Below, piece after piece: positions 1-6,506 of a stretch of DNA of 8,498 nucleotides. The notes beneath the pieces were generated by a model that made no database searches, was not told the origin of the DNA, and worked only from the letters and a program-made list of their open reading frames with translations. Origin of the DNA: Planctomycetaceae bacterium (lineage in GTDB: Bacteria > Planctomycetota > Planctomycetia > Planctomycetales > Planctomycetaceae); assembly GCA_020426125.1 (NCBI GenBank), contig JAGQQQ010000894.1, positions 1 through 8,498 on the forward strand, written 5' to 3'. The translations under genes and the position numbers were made by a program. Within the stretch, counting starts at the first letter, position 1; each line of letters opens with the position of its first letter.

Positions 1-1922
1 AACTTGGCGAATTGCGTGACGTTGTCCTGGGGCCGTTCGAAAATCTCCTGCTGCATTCGCACGAGCGATTTCCGGTAGCGAACCTTCGTAAATGTTCCCG
101 CATCCTCGGCGGGGGGCGTGGAAACGGGACGGAAGTCCGCCAAAGACATCGTTCCACTGATCCAGGGGTGTTCAGCAATTTTCGCCTCAAGATGGCGGAC
201 GAACTCCATCCGTTCGACGATCGACATTTCGTCTTGAGCTTGTTCGTCAAAGTGGACGATCGTTTCGATTGAGACGATCCCCGCGAGGCTCTCTTCCAGG
301 AAGTTGTAGTCCTGGACGATGCGTGTATGCGGCAGGAAGTAACGGATGACGCGGGTCTCGGTTTGGAACCAGCGGAGGCCGTAGACAGAGAAAACGAAGA
401 GAATCAGGCAGCCAAAATTCACCAGCAGGCGGTGACGTACGAGAAACCCTGCCACCGATTCCCAGCGTTTTTGATCCAGTTCCGTTGATTCAAAGGCCCG
501 ACCAGACAAGTTCTTGCGAAAGGTCAACAGAGACGGGAACAGAAACAGAATCACCAGCAGGGAGATGATACAACCAATGGAGGAATAGATCCCAAACTCT
601 TGAACCGGATTCAGGACTGCCGTGATCAGTGATGCCATGCCAATGGCAGTGGTCACGCTCGCGAGAACACACGGTTGCCACGCGAGACGAATCGCCGTGG
701 CCACAGGCCGGGGATTCCCCTCCGCGACCGCATGCTTCCAGTAGTTGGCGACGTGAATTGCCCCGGACATTGTCAGCACGAGCAGCAGGTTCGGCAGAAC
801 GATCAATACAATATTCAATGGCTTCCCGGTGGCGGGGATCAATGCCAGCACAACAAGGCACGCGTAACCCGCCGCGAGCAGAACTTTGATCGCCAACATC
901 GGGCTTCGCAACATCACAAACGAGGTGACGATTCCCACGATTCCCGAAAGCAATATGGGAGACCGCTTGAAGAAGTTCCAAATTGGGTATGCCTGATTCC
1001 AGACCGCCTCGTTACCCGCTACGCTGAGTTGATCTCGGGCGACTGTTGTTCCTCCAATGCGGAATTCCTCTTCGGAAACTCCGATGGCCTGCGCGGCGGT
1101 ACGCAGGTCATTCATTGTTTGTCTGTGGGCTTCCTCCCCATATTCAGTTACGGCGATGGACACCGCCACCGGGGCTCCCGGAGCGAAGAACGCGGATTCC
1201 ACAATCGGGCCGCTATCGCCTTCAAGGCCATTCAATTTCTTGATCAGTTCCAGTGCCCGCTCGGAAGTGGCCGACATTCCGGACCAGCGCAGTTGGAAAT
1301 CATGCTCAGGAATGACGATATTGACAACGGCGACCTCCTCGTCTTCCTCCGTCTCTCCGTCTTGCTCCTCGGGGGGAAGCATCGGCTCGCGGTATTCCAC
1401 TGCCGCTACAACGGATACCTCCTCGCCAAGAAACTCTTCCGCCGTCTGACGTACTCGGTCTTGGGCTTCCTTTTGAAACAACCGGGCGGGTTCGGAAAGC
1501 TGAACTTTCAGGAACCCGTTTCCAATCAGGATTCCGGTCAGCCGTCGTACGGCGGTCTCTGGATCAATCTTATTGTTTTCCATTAAGGCCACCGCTTGAT
1601 GCGGTGTTGTTGTATCCGACAACGTGGCCGGCAGACTTCCGCTCACGCGGAGTTGATCAACAAACATCTGGACGCGGGGATCATGAATAGAACTCGTGTC
1701 CCAACTGACCAGTAGACGGTCCTCACTTTCGAACTCACTGTCGAACCATTCCAGCACGACGGAATCCGGATCGTCTGCCGGAAGCCAGGTCGTCACATCG
1801 TTTTCGAGGCGAAGATCCTTGAGCCAGACTCCGAGGACCGGAAGAGAGAACACCGCGAGCGCGACGATCCAAAGAGAAATACCATTTCTCCAACTGTCGC
1901 GAATAGCAAAAAAACGTTCCAT
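1..1922 (-). CDS. RND/MMPL-family exporter, N-terminal 640 residues (cut by the window edge)
   Basis: The frame is open without a stop from the ATG at 1922 to base 1, so the C-terminal part lies outside the window. Seen: one hydrophobic segment at residues 17-34, a large presumably periplasmic domain (about 35-320), five hydrophobic segments at about 322-338, 343-363, 368-386, 415-436 and 443-463, a loop, another segment at 496-515, then the start of a second soluble domain. This 1+5+1 order is the repeat layout of RND-superfamily exporters of the MMPL type, which move lipids, hydrophobic compounds or drugs across the inner membrane using the proton gradient. The region where such proteins usually carry GxxxDY reads AIHVANYW (388-395), with Asn for the acidic residue. 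A Glu/Asp-rich stretch lies at 185-196. No Shine-Dalgarno is visible; the start was chosen because it puts the first membrane segment near the N terminus. Substrate unknown. Confidence 0.88.
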   Translation of the reverse strand, partial: MERFFAIRDSWRNGISLWIVALAVFSLPVLGVWLKDLRLENDVTTWLPADDPDSVVLEWFDSEFESEDRLLVSWDTSSIHDPRVQMFVDQLRVSGSLPATLSDTTTPHQAVALMENNKIDPETAVRRLTGILIGNGFLKVQLSEPARLFQKEAQDRVRQTAEEFLGEEVSVVAAVEYREPMLPPEEQDGETEEDEEVAVVNIVIPEHDFQLRWSGMSATSERALELIKKLNGLEGDSGPIVESAFFAPGAPVAVSIAVTEYGEEAHRQTMNDLRTAAQAIGVSEEEFRIGGTTVARDQLSVAGNEAVWNQAYPIWNFFKRSPILLSGIVGIVTSFVMLRSPMLAIKVLLAAGYACLVVLALIPATGKPLNIVLIVLPNLLLVLTMSGAIHVANYWKHAVAEGNPRPVATAIRLAWQPCVLASVTTAIGMASLITAVLNPVQEFGIYSSIGCIISLLVILFLFPSLLTFRKNLSGRAFESTELDQKRWESVAGFLVRHRLLVNFGCLILFVFSVYGLRWFQTETRVIRYFLPHTRIVQDYNFLEESLAGIVSIETIVHFDEQAQDEMSIVERMEFVRHLEAKIAEHPWISGTMSLADFRPVSTPPAEDAGTFTKVRYRKSLVRMQQEIFERPQDNVTQFAK

Positions 1923-2122
1923 CCCATTCGACTCGACATTCCAGTGGTTCAACCACCCCCAAGGAACGGATCGCACTGGGGGCCCGCTGCCTGCCGCTTC
2001 TTGACTTCGTTTGTCGAGAGCAACGCAAGCTCGTTCAGGTGGGAGCAGGCACGCCATCGAGCATGCTGTTCGCCAAAAGCCAGCATTGTGACACACGATT
2101 CGAGATTTCTAAAGGATCTCAA

Positions 2123-2177
2123 GAACTTGTTCCTCAAAATGGTACAGGGAATCAACAATAATATAGAACAAATGTTC
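2123..2177. promoter_or_regulatory. Paired GAAC...GTTC inverted repeats, possible operator
   Basis: Two short inverted repeats are seen: GAACTTGTTC at 2123-2132 and GAACAAATGTTC at 2166-2177, 43 bases apart start to start (about four helical turns). The second has the GAAC-N4-GTTC form known for LexA boxes of Gram-positive and some other bacteria. Its flanking bases do not complete that consensus, and no SOS gene is nearby. It lies inside the spacer of a possible minus-strand promoter. A dimeric repressor site is an inference; chance occurrence in AT-rich DNA is quite possible. Confidence 0.25.
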
Positions 2178-2184
2178 ACATCAA
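2158..2184 (-). promoter_or_regulatory. Possible promoter for the exporter
   Basis: On the minus strand, TTGATG (2184-2179) is followed after 15 bases by TATTAT (2163-2158), a 4/6 and a 5/6 match to the sigma-70 boxes. The spacer is shorter than the preferred 17. It would give a leader of about 230 bases before the exporter start, which is long. The inverted repeat 2166-2177 falls between the two boxes. Confidence 0.22.
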
Positions 2185-2289
2185 CTGGGTCGAAAACCTC
2201 TGTGTAAACCTCACAATTTTCCCGTTCTTCCATTTCCCCCTCGCGTCAACCTGTTGTGGAGTGAGATTGGTACGGTGAGCCCCCTACAC

Positions 2290-2319
2290 GTGACATCTCC
2301 CTAGTCCCATTGCTAGGAT
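2290..2319 (+). promoter_or_regulatory. Possible sigma-70-like promoter for citrate synthase
   Basis: GTGACA (2290-2295, 5/6 match to the -35 box) is separated by 18 bases from TAGGAT (2314-2319, 4/6 match to the -10 box). Transcription would begin near 2326, about 75 bases before the start codon. The inverted repeat CCTAG (2300-2304) / CTAGG (2313-2317) occupies the spacer and overlaps the -10 box, where a regulator could act. This rests on pattern matching only. Confidence 0.33.
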
Positions 2320-2387
2320 CCTCCGGACGGATTGTTCATGTCTCGGTGCCGCCTGTCCCGGCCGCACGTATTGTCATCAAGCACCAT

Positions 2388-2393
2388 GGAGGG
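2388..2393 (+). promoter_or_regulatory. Strong ribosome binding site of citrate synthase
   Basis: GGAGGG followed by seven bases and the ATG at 2401. It is the best Shine-Dalgarno site in the window. It decides the start, because it overlaps the codons just after the alternative ATG at 2386 and is too far downstream to serve it. Confidence 0.8.
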
Positions 2394-2400
2394 CTTGCTC

Positions 2401-3525
2401 ATGTCTCAAGAACTGTTCTGTCCCGGATTACGCGGAGTCATCGCCGGGGAGACGGAAATCTGTAATCTCGACCACGGCATCCAATACCGTGGCTACGCTC
2501 TCCAGGACCTGACGGACGGTTCGACGTTCATCGAGGTGGCTCACCTGCTCCTGTTTGACGAGCTTCCCAGCGAAGAACAGTTTGCCGACTTCCTCAGCGT
2601 CATTCAGGAGGAGCAACAGCTTCCGTTTGTCCTTCAGGAACTTTATGAGCAGTTTCCGGTTCACAACCTCCCGCTGGAGGTCTTGCGCACGGGCATCAGC
2701 CTGCTGAACCTTTTTGATCACGAACCGCAAGAGGATTTATTACAGTCCTACCATTCGCAGACAATCAACCTGCTTGCGAAACTTCCGTTAATGGTTGCCG
2801 CTTGGCATCGTCTGCGAAATGGGCTTCCCCAACTCGCACCCCGACCGGAGTTGAGTCATGTGGGAAATATCTATTACCTGCTCACGGGTGATAGCCCTTG
2901 CGCCTTATTTGAAGAGGCATTGGACGTCGCTTTGATCTGTGCCATGGAACACGAGTTGACTCCTTCCAGCTTCGTGGCTCGGGTCGTCGGCTCGGTTCGC
3001 AGCAATCAGTATTCCCCGGTGCTGGCCGCACTCGACGCCTTCATCGGCATGATCCATGGCGGCGGTGATGACCGGCCACTGGATGTCTTGAACGCCGTTG
3101 GGAGTCCAGACCGGGCGGAGGAATGGATCGCGAAGTTAGACTCTGAGACATCCATCCCCGGATTCGGGCATCCTGTTTATCGAGAATGCGATCCCCGCGC
3201 CGCGATTCTGGATGCGCAATGTGAAAAACTTGCGATGGCTTGTGGGAGAACCGATCTCGAAAAACTTGCTGAGGCTATCGAGACGACCGTCTGGAAACAT
3301 CGAAAGCTGCCTGCCAATATTGATTGGCCACTGGCTCGACTCTTCGCTTATCTCGGTTTTGACAGGGATCTGTTTCGCCCCGTGTTTGTCATGTCCCGAA
3401 TGGTCGGCTGGAGCGCCCACGCCTATGAACAATGTGAGTGCAACGAGCCCATCCGCCCGCGAGCGCGGTACCGAGGTGCTGTCGATTGCCCTTTCGAGTC
3501 GATTCGCGACCGGGATAACCGTTAG
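2401..3525 (+). CDS. Citrate synthase family protein (short type, divergent)
   Basis: 374 residues, the usual length of the short citrate / 2-methylcitrate synthases that join acetyl-CoA (or propionyl-CoA) to oxaloacetate. Seen: PGLRGVIAGET (8-18), YRGY (29-32), the LTG segment (161-163), MEHELTPSSF (182-191), IHGGG (218-222), GFGHPVY...DPRA (254-267), NID (306-308), RMVGWSAHAYEQ (333-344) and RPRARY (352-357). The expected catalytic His219, His257 and Asp308 and the substrate-binding arginines near 266, 333 and 352 are present. Pro258 after the second catalytic His is a feature of PrpC-type methylcitrate synthases, whereas housekeeping enzymes usually have Arg. Unusual: HGGGDD where the family has HGGANE, and NIDWPL where it has NVDFYS. 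Start: the ATG at 2401 has GGAGGG (2388-2393) seven bases upstream; the in-frame ATGs at 2338 and 2386 lack such a site. Which acyl-CoA it uses cannot be told from sequence. Confidence 0.9.
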   Translation: MSQELFCPGLRGVIAGETEICNLDHGIQYRGYALQDLTDGSTFIEVAHLLLFDELPSEEQFADFLSVIQEEQQLPFVLQELYEQFPVHNLPLEVLRTGISLLNLFDHEPQEDLLQSYHSQTINLLAKLPLMVAAWHRLRNGLPQLAPRPELSHVGNIYYLLTGDSPCALFEEALDVALICAMEHELTPSSFVARVVGSVRSNQYSPVLAALDAFIGMIHGGGDDRPLDVLNAVGSPDRAEEWIAKLDSETSIPGFGHPVYRECDPRAAILDAQCEKLAMACGRTDLEKLAEAIETTVWKHRKLPANIDWPLARLFAYLGFDRDLFRPVFVMSRMVGWSAHAYEQCECNEPIRPRARYRGAVDCPFESIRDRDNR

Positions 3526-3609
3526 AGCAAATCGCAGAACAATGTTTACGTTCTGTCTCGGGGCTTGGCGTTTGCGCTGTTGTGAGAGACGCTCGTCACG
3601 GACACGCGG

Positions 3610-3626
3610 TAGAGCGGACTGCTCTA
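3610..3626. terminator. Small hairpin between convergent genes, possible weak terminator
   Basis: TAGAGC (3610-3615) pairs perfectly with GCTCTA (3621-3626) around a five-base loop, in the 146-base gap where citrate synthase and the MFS gene converge. A convergent junction is where a bidirectional terminator is expected. No T-tract follows on either strand and the stem is short, so this is only a candidate. Nothing else recognisable is in the gap. Confidence 0.28.
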
Positions 3627-3671
3627 AGGTCGGATTTCAACGTGCAAACCGGGTTCTCATCCTCGATTCCG

Positions 3672-5117
3672 TCACGGTTCATTAATCTGATTTTCCGTCG
3701 TTTCTGGCAGTAAGGACGTTAAGGCACACCCAACAAGGAGTAAAATCGTGCAGACTCCGGCACAGACGCGAGCAATCTTGGCGGGTCCGGGTTCCCCAGG
3801 AATCCATGGCTGAGCGGCAAGTGTGGCTGTCACCCAAGCAAAACTGGTTCCAATCATTCGACCGCCGATGTTGGCGGCCATGCTTTCCCCCGTTCCCCGG
3901 AGGTGCAGTGGAAAGGCGGTTGGCAAATAGTTTCCCCAAAAGCTGAACTGCCCGATGACGACCAATCCCCCGAGGAACACGGCGATGGTCAGTAAGCTGA
4001 CCCGGACCCCACCTATGTTCAACCATTCGATATTCGTGCCGTTTGCCATCGCCAGAAAGAGCCAGGGCAGAACCACCAGCGAGGATCCCAGAAAGACTCC
4101 CAGCAGTTTGCGACGACTCAGGAATCGCACGGCCAGAATCGCGAGCAAAAATCGACCGGCCAGTCCCCCCACTTCCTGATATTTGACGTAGGTAGCCGTG
4201 GCCTTTTGCTCAAAGGGCTTCCGCTGGCCGGGGGACATGTTCGCTGATTCGGACTGGATTTCCTCGATCCCAGGGATGATCTGCGTCAACTGCTGCAATC
4301 CGCCGAAAGCCAGACCGTAGCTGCAACCGACCAACAAGGTCGAAACGATGGTCGTTCGTCGTAATGCCGGCGTGAACAATTCTCGAATCGAAGGACGTTT
4401 CAGCGTGCCTGCGTCGGCAAGTTGTTTCCACTTGGGGGATTCGGGCAAGAACGGTCGAACCAGAATGAGTGGCAGCGCCGGGAAAAGTCCCGACATCAAC
4501 GTATATCTCCAGACCGCTTGCGGATCCTGAAGGTTGCCCAGCACATTTTGGAGGAATTCAGGAACGTAAATCGCGGGAAGATGTCCCCCTTCTCCCCAAC
4601 GAGCCAACTCATGGTTCACGAAGGCCACCAGCAATCCGCCGATCGAAGCGAACGCCTGCGTGTAGCCGATCACCCGTTCCCGCTGATGGGGATCGTCAAA
4701 CAACTCCGCCAGCCAGGCGACCGCCGCCACGAACTCCACACAGACACCAATAAACACAAAGCACCGACAGATCAGCAGCATCTCGATTGACGTCGCATAT
4801 CCGGAAACAAACGCCGCGACGGCATAAATCAGAATACTGCCGGTCAATACGCGGCGGCGACCAAACCGGTCGGTTAACCATCCCCCCCACAAGCCGCAGA
4901 GACCACCCGTGAATGCGGGGACATAAAATAACCGTCCCACCCAGAGCAGATATTCTGGGCTTCCCGGATTGGCTCCAACCAGTTCCTGAATCGCTGGCCG
5001 CAGAATGAGCGGGAGCATCAGCAATTCATAGGTGTCGAAGGCAAATCCGATCGACGCCGTGAGACAGACAAGAAAAGAAACTGTGGAAAAGGAGGTCCGG
5101 GAAACAGCGGTATTCAT
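3672..5117 (-). CDS. Major facilitator superfamily transporter
   Basis: 481 residues from the ATG at 5117, with about twelve hydrophobic segments in two halves joined by a cytoplasmic loop (about 225-250), so an inner-membrane secondary transporter. Seen: FDTYEL in the first membrane segment (27-32), the MFS signature loop GGWLTDRFGRRR (78-89), PESPKW (225-230) at the end of the first half, a second-half counterpart GLAGRF...RFLSRRK (318-337), and HLRGTGESMAANIGGR (405-420). The PESPKW and RGTG motifs resemble the sugar-porter and metabolite:H+ symporter branches. A polar insertion at about 285-310 is probably a loop outside the membrane. The frame stays open upstream to a TTG at 5234, but those 39 residues are charged and unlike an MFS N terminus. 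No clear Shine-Dalgarno is seen. It converges on citrate synthase; an organic-acid substrate is possible but only a guess from position. Confidence 0.88.
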   Translation of the reverse strand: MNTAVSRTSFSTVSFLVCLTASIGFAFDTYELLMLPLILRPAIQELVGANPGSPEYLLWVGRLFYVPAFTGGLCGLWGGWLTDRFGRRRVLTGSILIYAVAAFVSGYATSIEMLLICRCFVFIGVCVEFVAAVAWLAELFDDPHQRERVIGYTQAFASIGGLLVAFVNHELARWGEGGHLPAIYVPEFLQNVLGNLQDPQAVWRYTLMSGLFPALPLILVRPFLPESPKWKQLADAGTLKRPSIRELFTPALRRTTIVSTLLVGCSYGLAFGGLQQLTQIIPGIEEIQSESANMSPGQRKPFEQKATATYVKYQEVGGLAGRFLLAILAVRFLSRRKLLGVFLGSSLVVLPWLFLAMANGTNIEWLNIGGVRVSLLTIAVFLGGLVVIGQFSFWGNYLPTAFPLHLRGTGESMAANIGGRMIGTSFAWVTATLAAQPWIPGEPGPAKIARVCAGVCTILLLVGCALTSLLPETTENQINEP

Positions 5118-5302
5118 GGAAGGCAACTCAAGGAGCACCCGATGCACAATAGCGTGCGCGCGGACGATATCCGTTTTCCTTTCGTAAGCAAGCTTTGAGC
5201 GGCGGGAATTCCTAAAAGAGATAACCAGATTCAAGGATCACCCAGCCTGGACATATGAAAAAGCGGACTGGTTGCAAAACGGAATTCGCTTCTGAACGCG
5301 TG

Positions 5303-5332
5303 TTGACCCGTTTCAGTAAGATGGGCTAAAAC
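5303..5332 (+). promoter_or_regulatory. Sigma-70-like promoter for the methyltransferase gene
   Basis: TTGACC (5303-5308, 5/6 match to -35) is followed after 18 bases by TAAAAC (5327-5332, 4/6 match to -10). It predicts a start of transcription near 5340 and therefore a 5' leader of about 170 bases. It is the best-looking promoter pattern in the window. Confidence 0.42.
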
Positions 5333-5364
5333 TCCGCCGATCCGTTTTCGGGATGAAGCGGAAA

Positions 5365-5485
5365 CTTGCCGGCATTTCGTCGAAAATGATGGAAAACGGC
5401 AAGACTCACACATTTTCGCCACCGCTCAATTCTTGCGGTGACGATTCACAACCAGGGATGGGTGGCCCCGGCGGTCGAAAGCCGC
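5365..5485 (+). promoter_or_regulatory. Structured 5' leader with three successive stem-loops
   Basis: Seen in order: CTTGCCG (5365-5371) / CGGCAAG (5397-5403), a perfect 7-bp stem whose 25-base loop contains an inner CATTT/AAATG pair; CACCGC (5420-5425) / GCGGTG (5435-5440), a perfect 6-bp stem with a 9-base loop; and GCGGT (5471-5475) / GCCGC (5481-5485), including one G-U pair, with a 5-base loop. The last ends nine bases before the ribosome binding site. I recognise no known riboswitch family. It could be a regulatory leader or remnants of terminators. Confidence 0.35.
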
Positions 5486-5493
5486 AGGTCACA

Positions 5494-5500
5494 AAGGTGA
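5494..5500 (+). promoter_or_regulatory. Ribosome binding site of the methyltransferase
   Basis: AAGGTGA lies nine bases before the ATG at 5510, an acceptable Shine-Dalgarno match that supports that start. Confidence 0.65.
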
Positions 5501-5509
5501 GTCCTTACT

Positions 5510-6289
5510 ATGAACATTCTGAGTCGTTCCGCCCGCTGGGTCGCCCGACAACTCGGGTACAATCTTGTCCGCTGCCAGGCTGGAGGCTGGCCCGTCGACT
5601 TCGATGGGAATGCCGTTGCGACAATCGAAGCGGTCAAACCGTTTACGAAGACGAGCCCCGAGCGGATTCAGGCATTGAGCCATTCCGTCCGGCATATTGT
5701 CGAGACCGGCGTTCCTGGAGCTTTCGTCGAATGCGGTGTCTGGCGTGGCGGTTCAATGATGGCCGTCGCTCGCACCCTGATCGAGATGGGAGTGACCGAC
5801 CGCGACCTTTACCTGTTTGATACCTACGAAGGGATGTCCGCCCCCACGGACCTCGACGTTGGACGAAACGGCGTCACGGCGGAATCCAAATTTCAAAAAA
5901 GGGCGACCGGAGCCGACACCTCCACCTGGTGCCTTGCGGGAATCGAAGACGTCCGGGCGAACATGCTCTCAACCGGTTATCCCGAAAGTCGAATTCATTT
6001 CGTGAAGGGCAAAGTCGAGGACACGCTGCCACACCAGGCACCTGAACACATCTGCCTGCTTCGTCTCGACACGGACTGGTACGAGTCAACAAAGCACGAG
6101 ATGGAACACCTCTATCCTCGGCTAACCGAAGGAGGCTTCCTGATCATCGATGACTACGGGGACTGGCTCGGTGCCCGCAAAGCGGTGGACGAGTATCTCT
6201 CCGAAAAACAGTTGCCGTTGTTTCTGCATCGCGTCGACGATACCGCTCGGCTGGCCGTGAAACCCGCGTCTGGACGCGCCGCGGCATAG
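5510..6289 (+). CDS. TylF/MycF-family O-methyltransferase
   Basis: 259 residues, a full-length member of the TylF (macrocin O-methyltransferase-like) family. These are SAM-dependent enzymes that methylate sugar hydroxyls in a metal-assisted reaction. Seen: the SAM-binding segment FVECGVWRGGSMM (72-84), LFDTYEGMS (102-110) whose Asp104 is positioned to bind the SAM ribose, LLRLDTDWYESTKHEMEHLYP (183-203) and the GGFLIIDDYGDW segment (208-219). Asp187, Asp214 and Asp215 are the likely metal ligands. The short basic N terminus (SRSARWVARQL) shows no signal peptide, so it should be cytoplasmic. The founding members act on antibiotic sugars, but many relatives sit in surface-polysaccharide loci. 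With a deacetylase and an ELM1-family gene downstream, a glycan or sugar-nucleotide substrate is more likely here than a macrolide. Confidence 0.9.
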   Translation: MNILSRSARWVARQLGYNLVRCQAGGWPVDFDGNAVATIEAVKPFTKTSPERIQALSHSVRHIVETGVPGAFVECGVWRGGSMMAVARTLIEMGVTDRDLYLFDTYEGMSAPTDLDVGRNGVTAESKFQKRATGADTSTWCLAGIEDVRANMLSTGYPESRIHFVKGKVEDTLPHQAPEHICLLRLDTDWYESTKHEMEHLYPRLTEGGFLIIDDYGDWLGARKAVDEYLSEKQLPLFLHRVDDTARLAVKPASGRAAA

Positions 6290-6304
6290 CCCGCAAGCTA
6301 GAAC

Positions 6305-6328
6305 GCGGCGAATCCTCGCCGTCTTCTT
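6305..6328 (+). terminator. Intrinsic terminator-like hairpin after the methyltransferase
   Basis: CGGCGA (6306-6311) and TCGCCG (6316-6321) form a perfect 6-bp GC-rich stem with a four-base loop, extended by a G-U pair. It is followed by TCTTCTT, an imperfect T-tract. It begins 16 bases after the stop codon, the usual place. It suggests the methyltransferase can be transcribed separately from the next two genes. Confidence 0.6.
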
Positions 6329-6425
6329 GAACAAGGGGCAGCTATTTCGAGCGACCCCCTCCATCTGGAAAGACTTGCTGAGCGTTCTGAACACCGAGCG
6401 ATCGCGAACCTCCGCCGCCCGGAAA

Positions 6426-6468
6426 GGGGAGTTTCCCCACACGGAATAGACCTATCGGGTTTTACCCG
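6426..6468. promoter_or_regulatory. Two hairpins upstream of the deacetylase gene
   Basis: GGGGA (6426-6430) / TCCCC (6434-6438) and CGGGT (6456-6460) / ACCCG (6464-6468) are perfect 5-bp stems with three-base loops, 17 bases apart. They lie 40 to 80 bases before the deacetylase start, in a 217-base gap with no other gene. No good sigma-70 promoter pattern was found there. Their role is unknown. Confidence 0.3.
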
Positions 6469-6506
6469 TCCACTCTCATCGACCCACGATAAGTGGCAAA
6501 CGTGCC

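Larger units (their letters stand above)
1923..2400. other. Divergent intergenic region between exporter and citrate synthase
   Basis: A 478-base gap between two diverging starts. The half near the exporter has ordinary composition and no gene I can support. The middle (about 2095-2215) is AT-rich and contains the two GAAC/GTTC inverted pairs and a possible minus-strand promoter. The right end (2290-2319) contains a possible promoter for the citrate synthase. Short open frames here have no recognisable protein features. An N-terminal extension of the exporter upstream of 1922 is also open in frame, but has only a GTG start candidate and would add a non-hydrophobic leader. Confidence 0.6.
5118..5509. 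other. Divergent intergenic region and methyltransferase leader
   Basis: 392 bases between the MFS start (minus) and the methyltransferase start (plus). The left part (5118-5300) holds no gene or motif I can support, apart from an open upstream extension of the MFS frame. The right part holds a plus-strand promoter candidate at 5303-5332 and, after it, a leader of about 170 bases with several stem-loops, listed separately. Confidence 0.6.

Noticed and set aside
675..1586. A 303-residue open frame on the plus strand inside the exporter gene
   Set aside because: It is antisense to the clearly coding exporter frame, is full of Arg, Ser, Gly and His without domain motifs, and has no ribosome binding site.
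1949..2233. A 94-residue minus-strand frame in the gap upstream of the exporter
   Set aside because: No recognisable motif, no Shine-Dalgarno, and it covers the AT-rich stretch that looks regulatory. A real small gene cannot be excluded but is not supported.
2332..2400. A longer citrate synthase starting at a TTG or at the ATG at 2338
   Set aside because: Family members begin close to the PGLxGV segment, and the strong GGAGGG site serves the ATG at 2401.
3212..3685. A plus-strand frame overlapping the end of citrate synthase and the convergent gap
   Set aside because: Shifted-frame shadow of citrate synthase that simply happens to stay open through the gap; no domain features.
5118..5234. 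A 39-residue N-terminal extension of the MFS protein from a TTG
   Set aside because: Charged, unlike MFS N termini, and begins with a rare start without a ribosome binding site; the ATG at 5117 places the first membrane segment correctly.
6398..6405. GCGATCGC palindrome like the cyanobacterial HIP1 repeat
   Set aside because: A single copy that I noticed, with no sign of the high density that marks HIP1 genomes.
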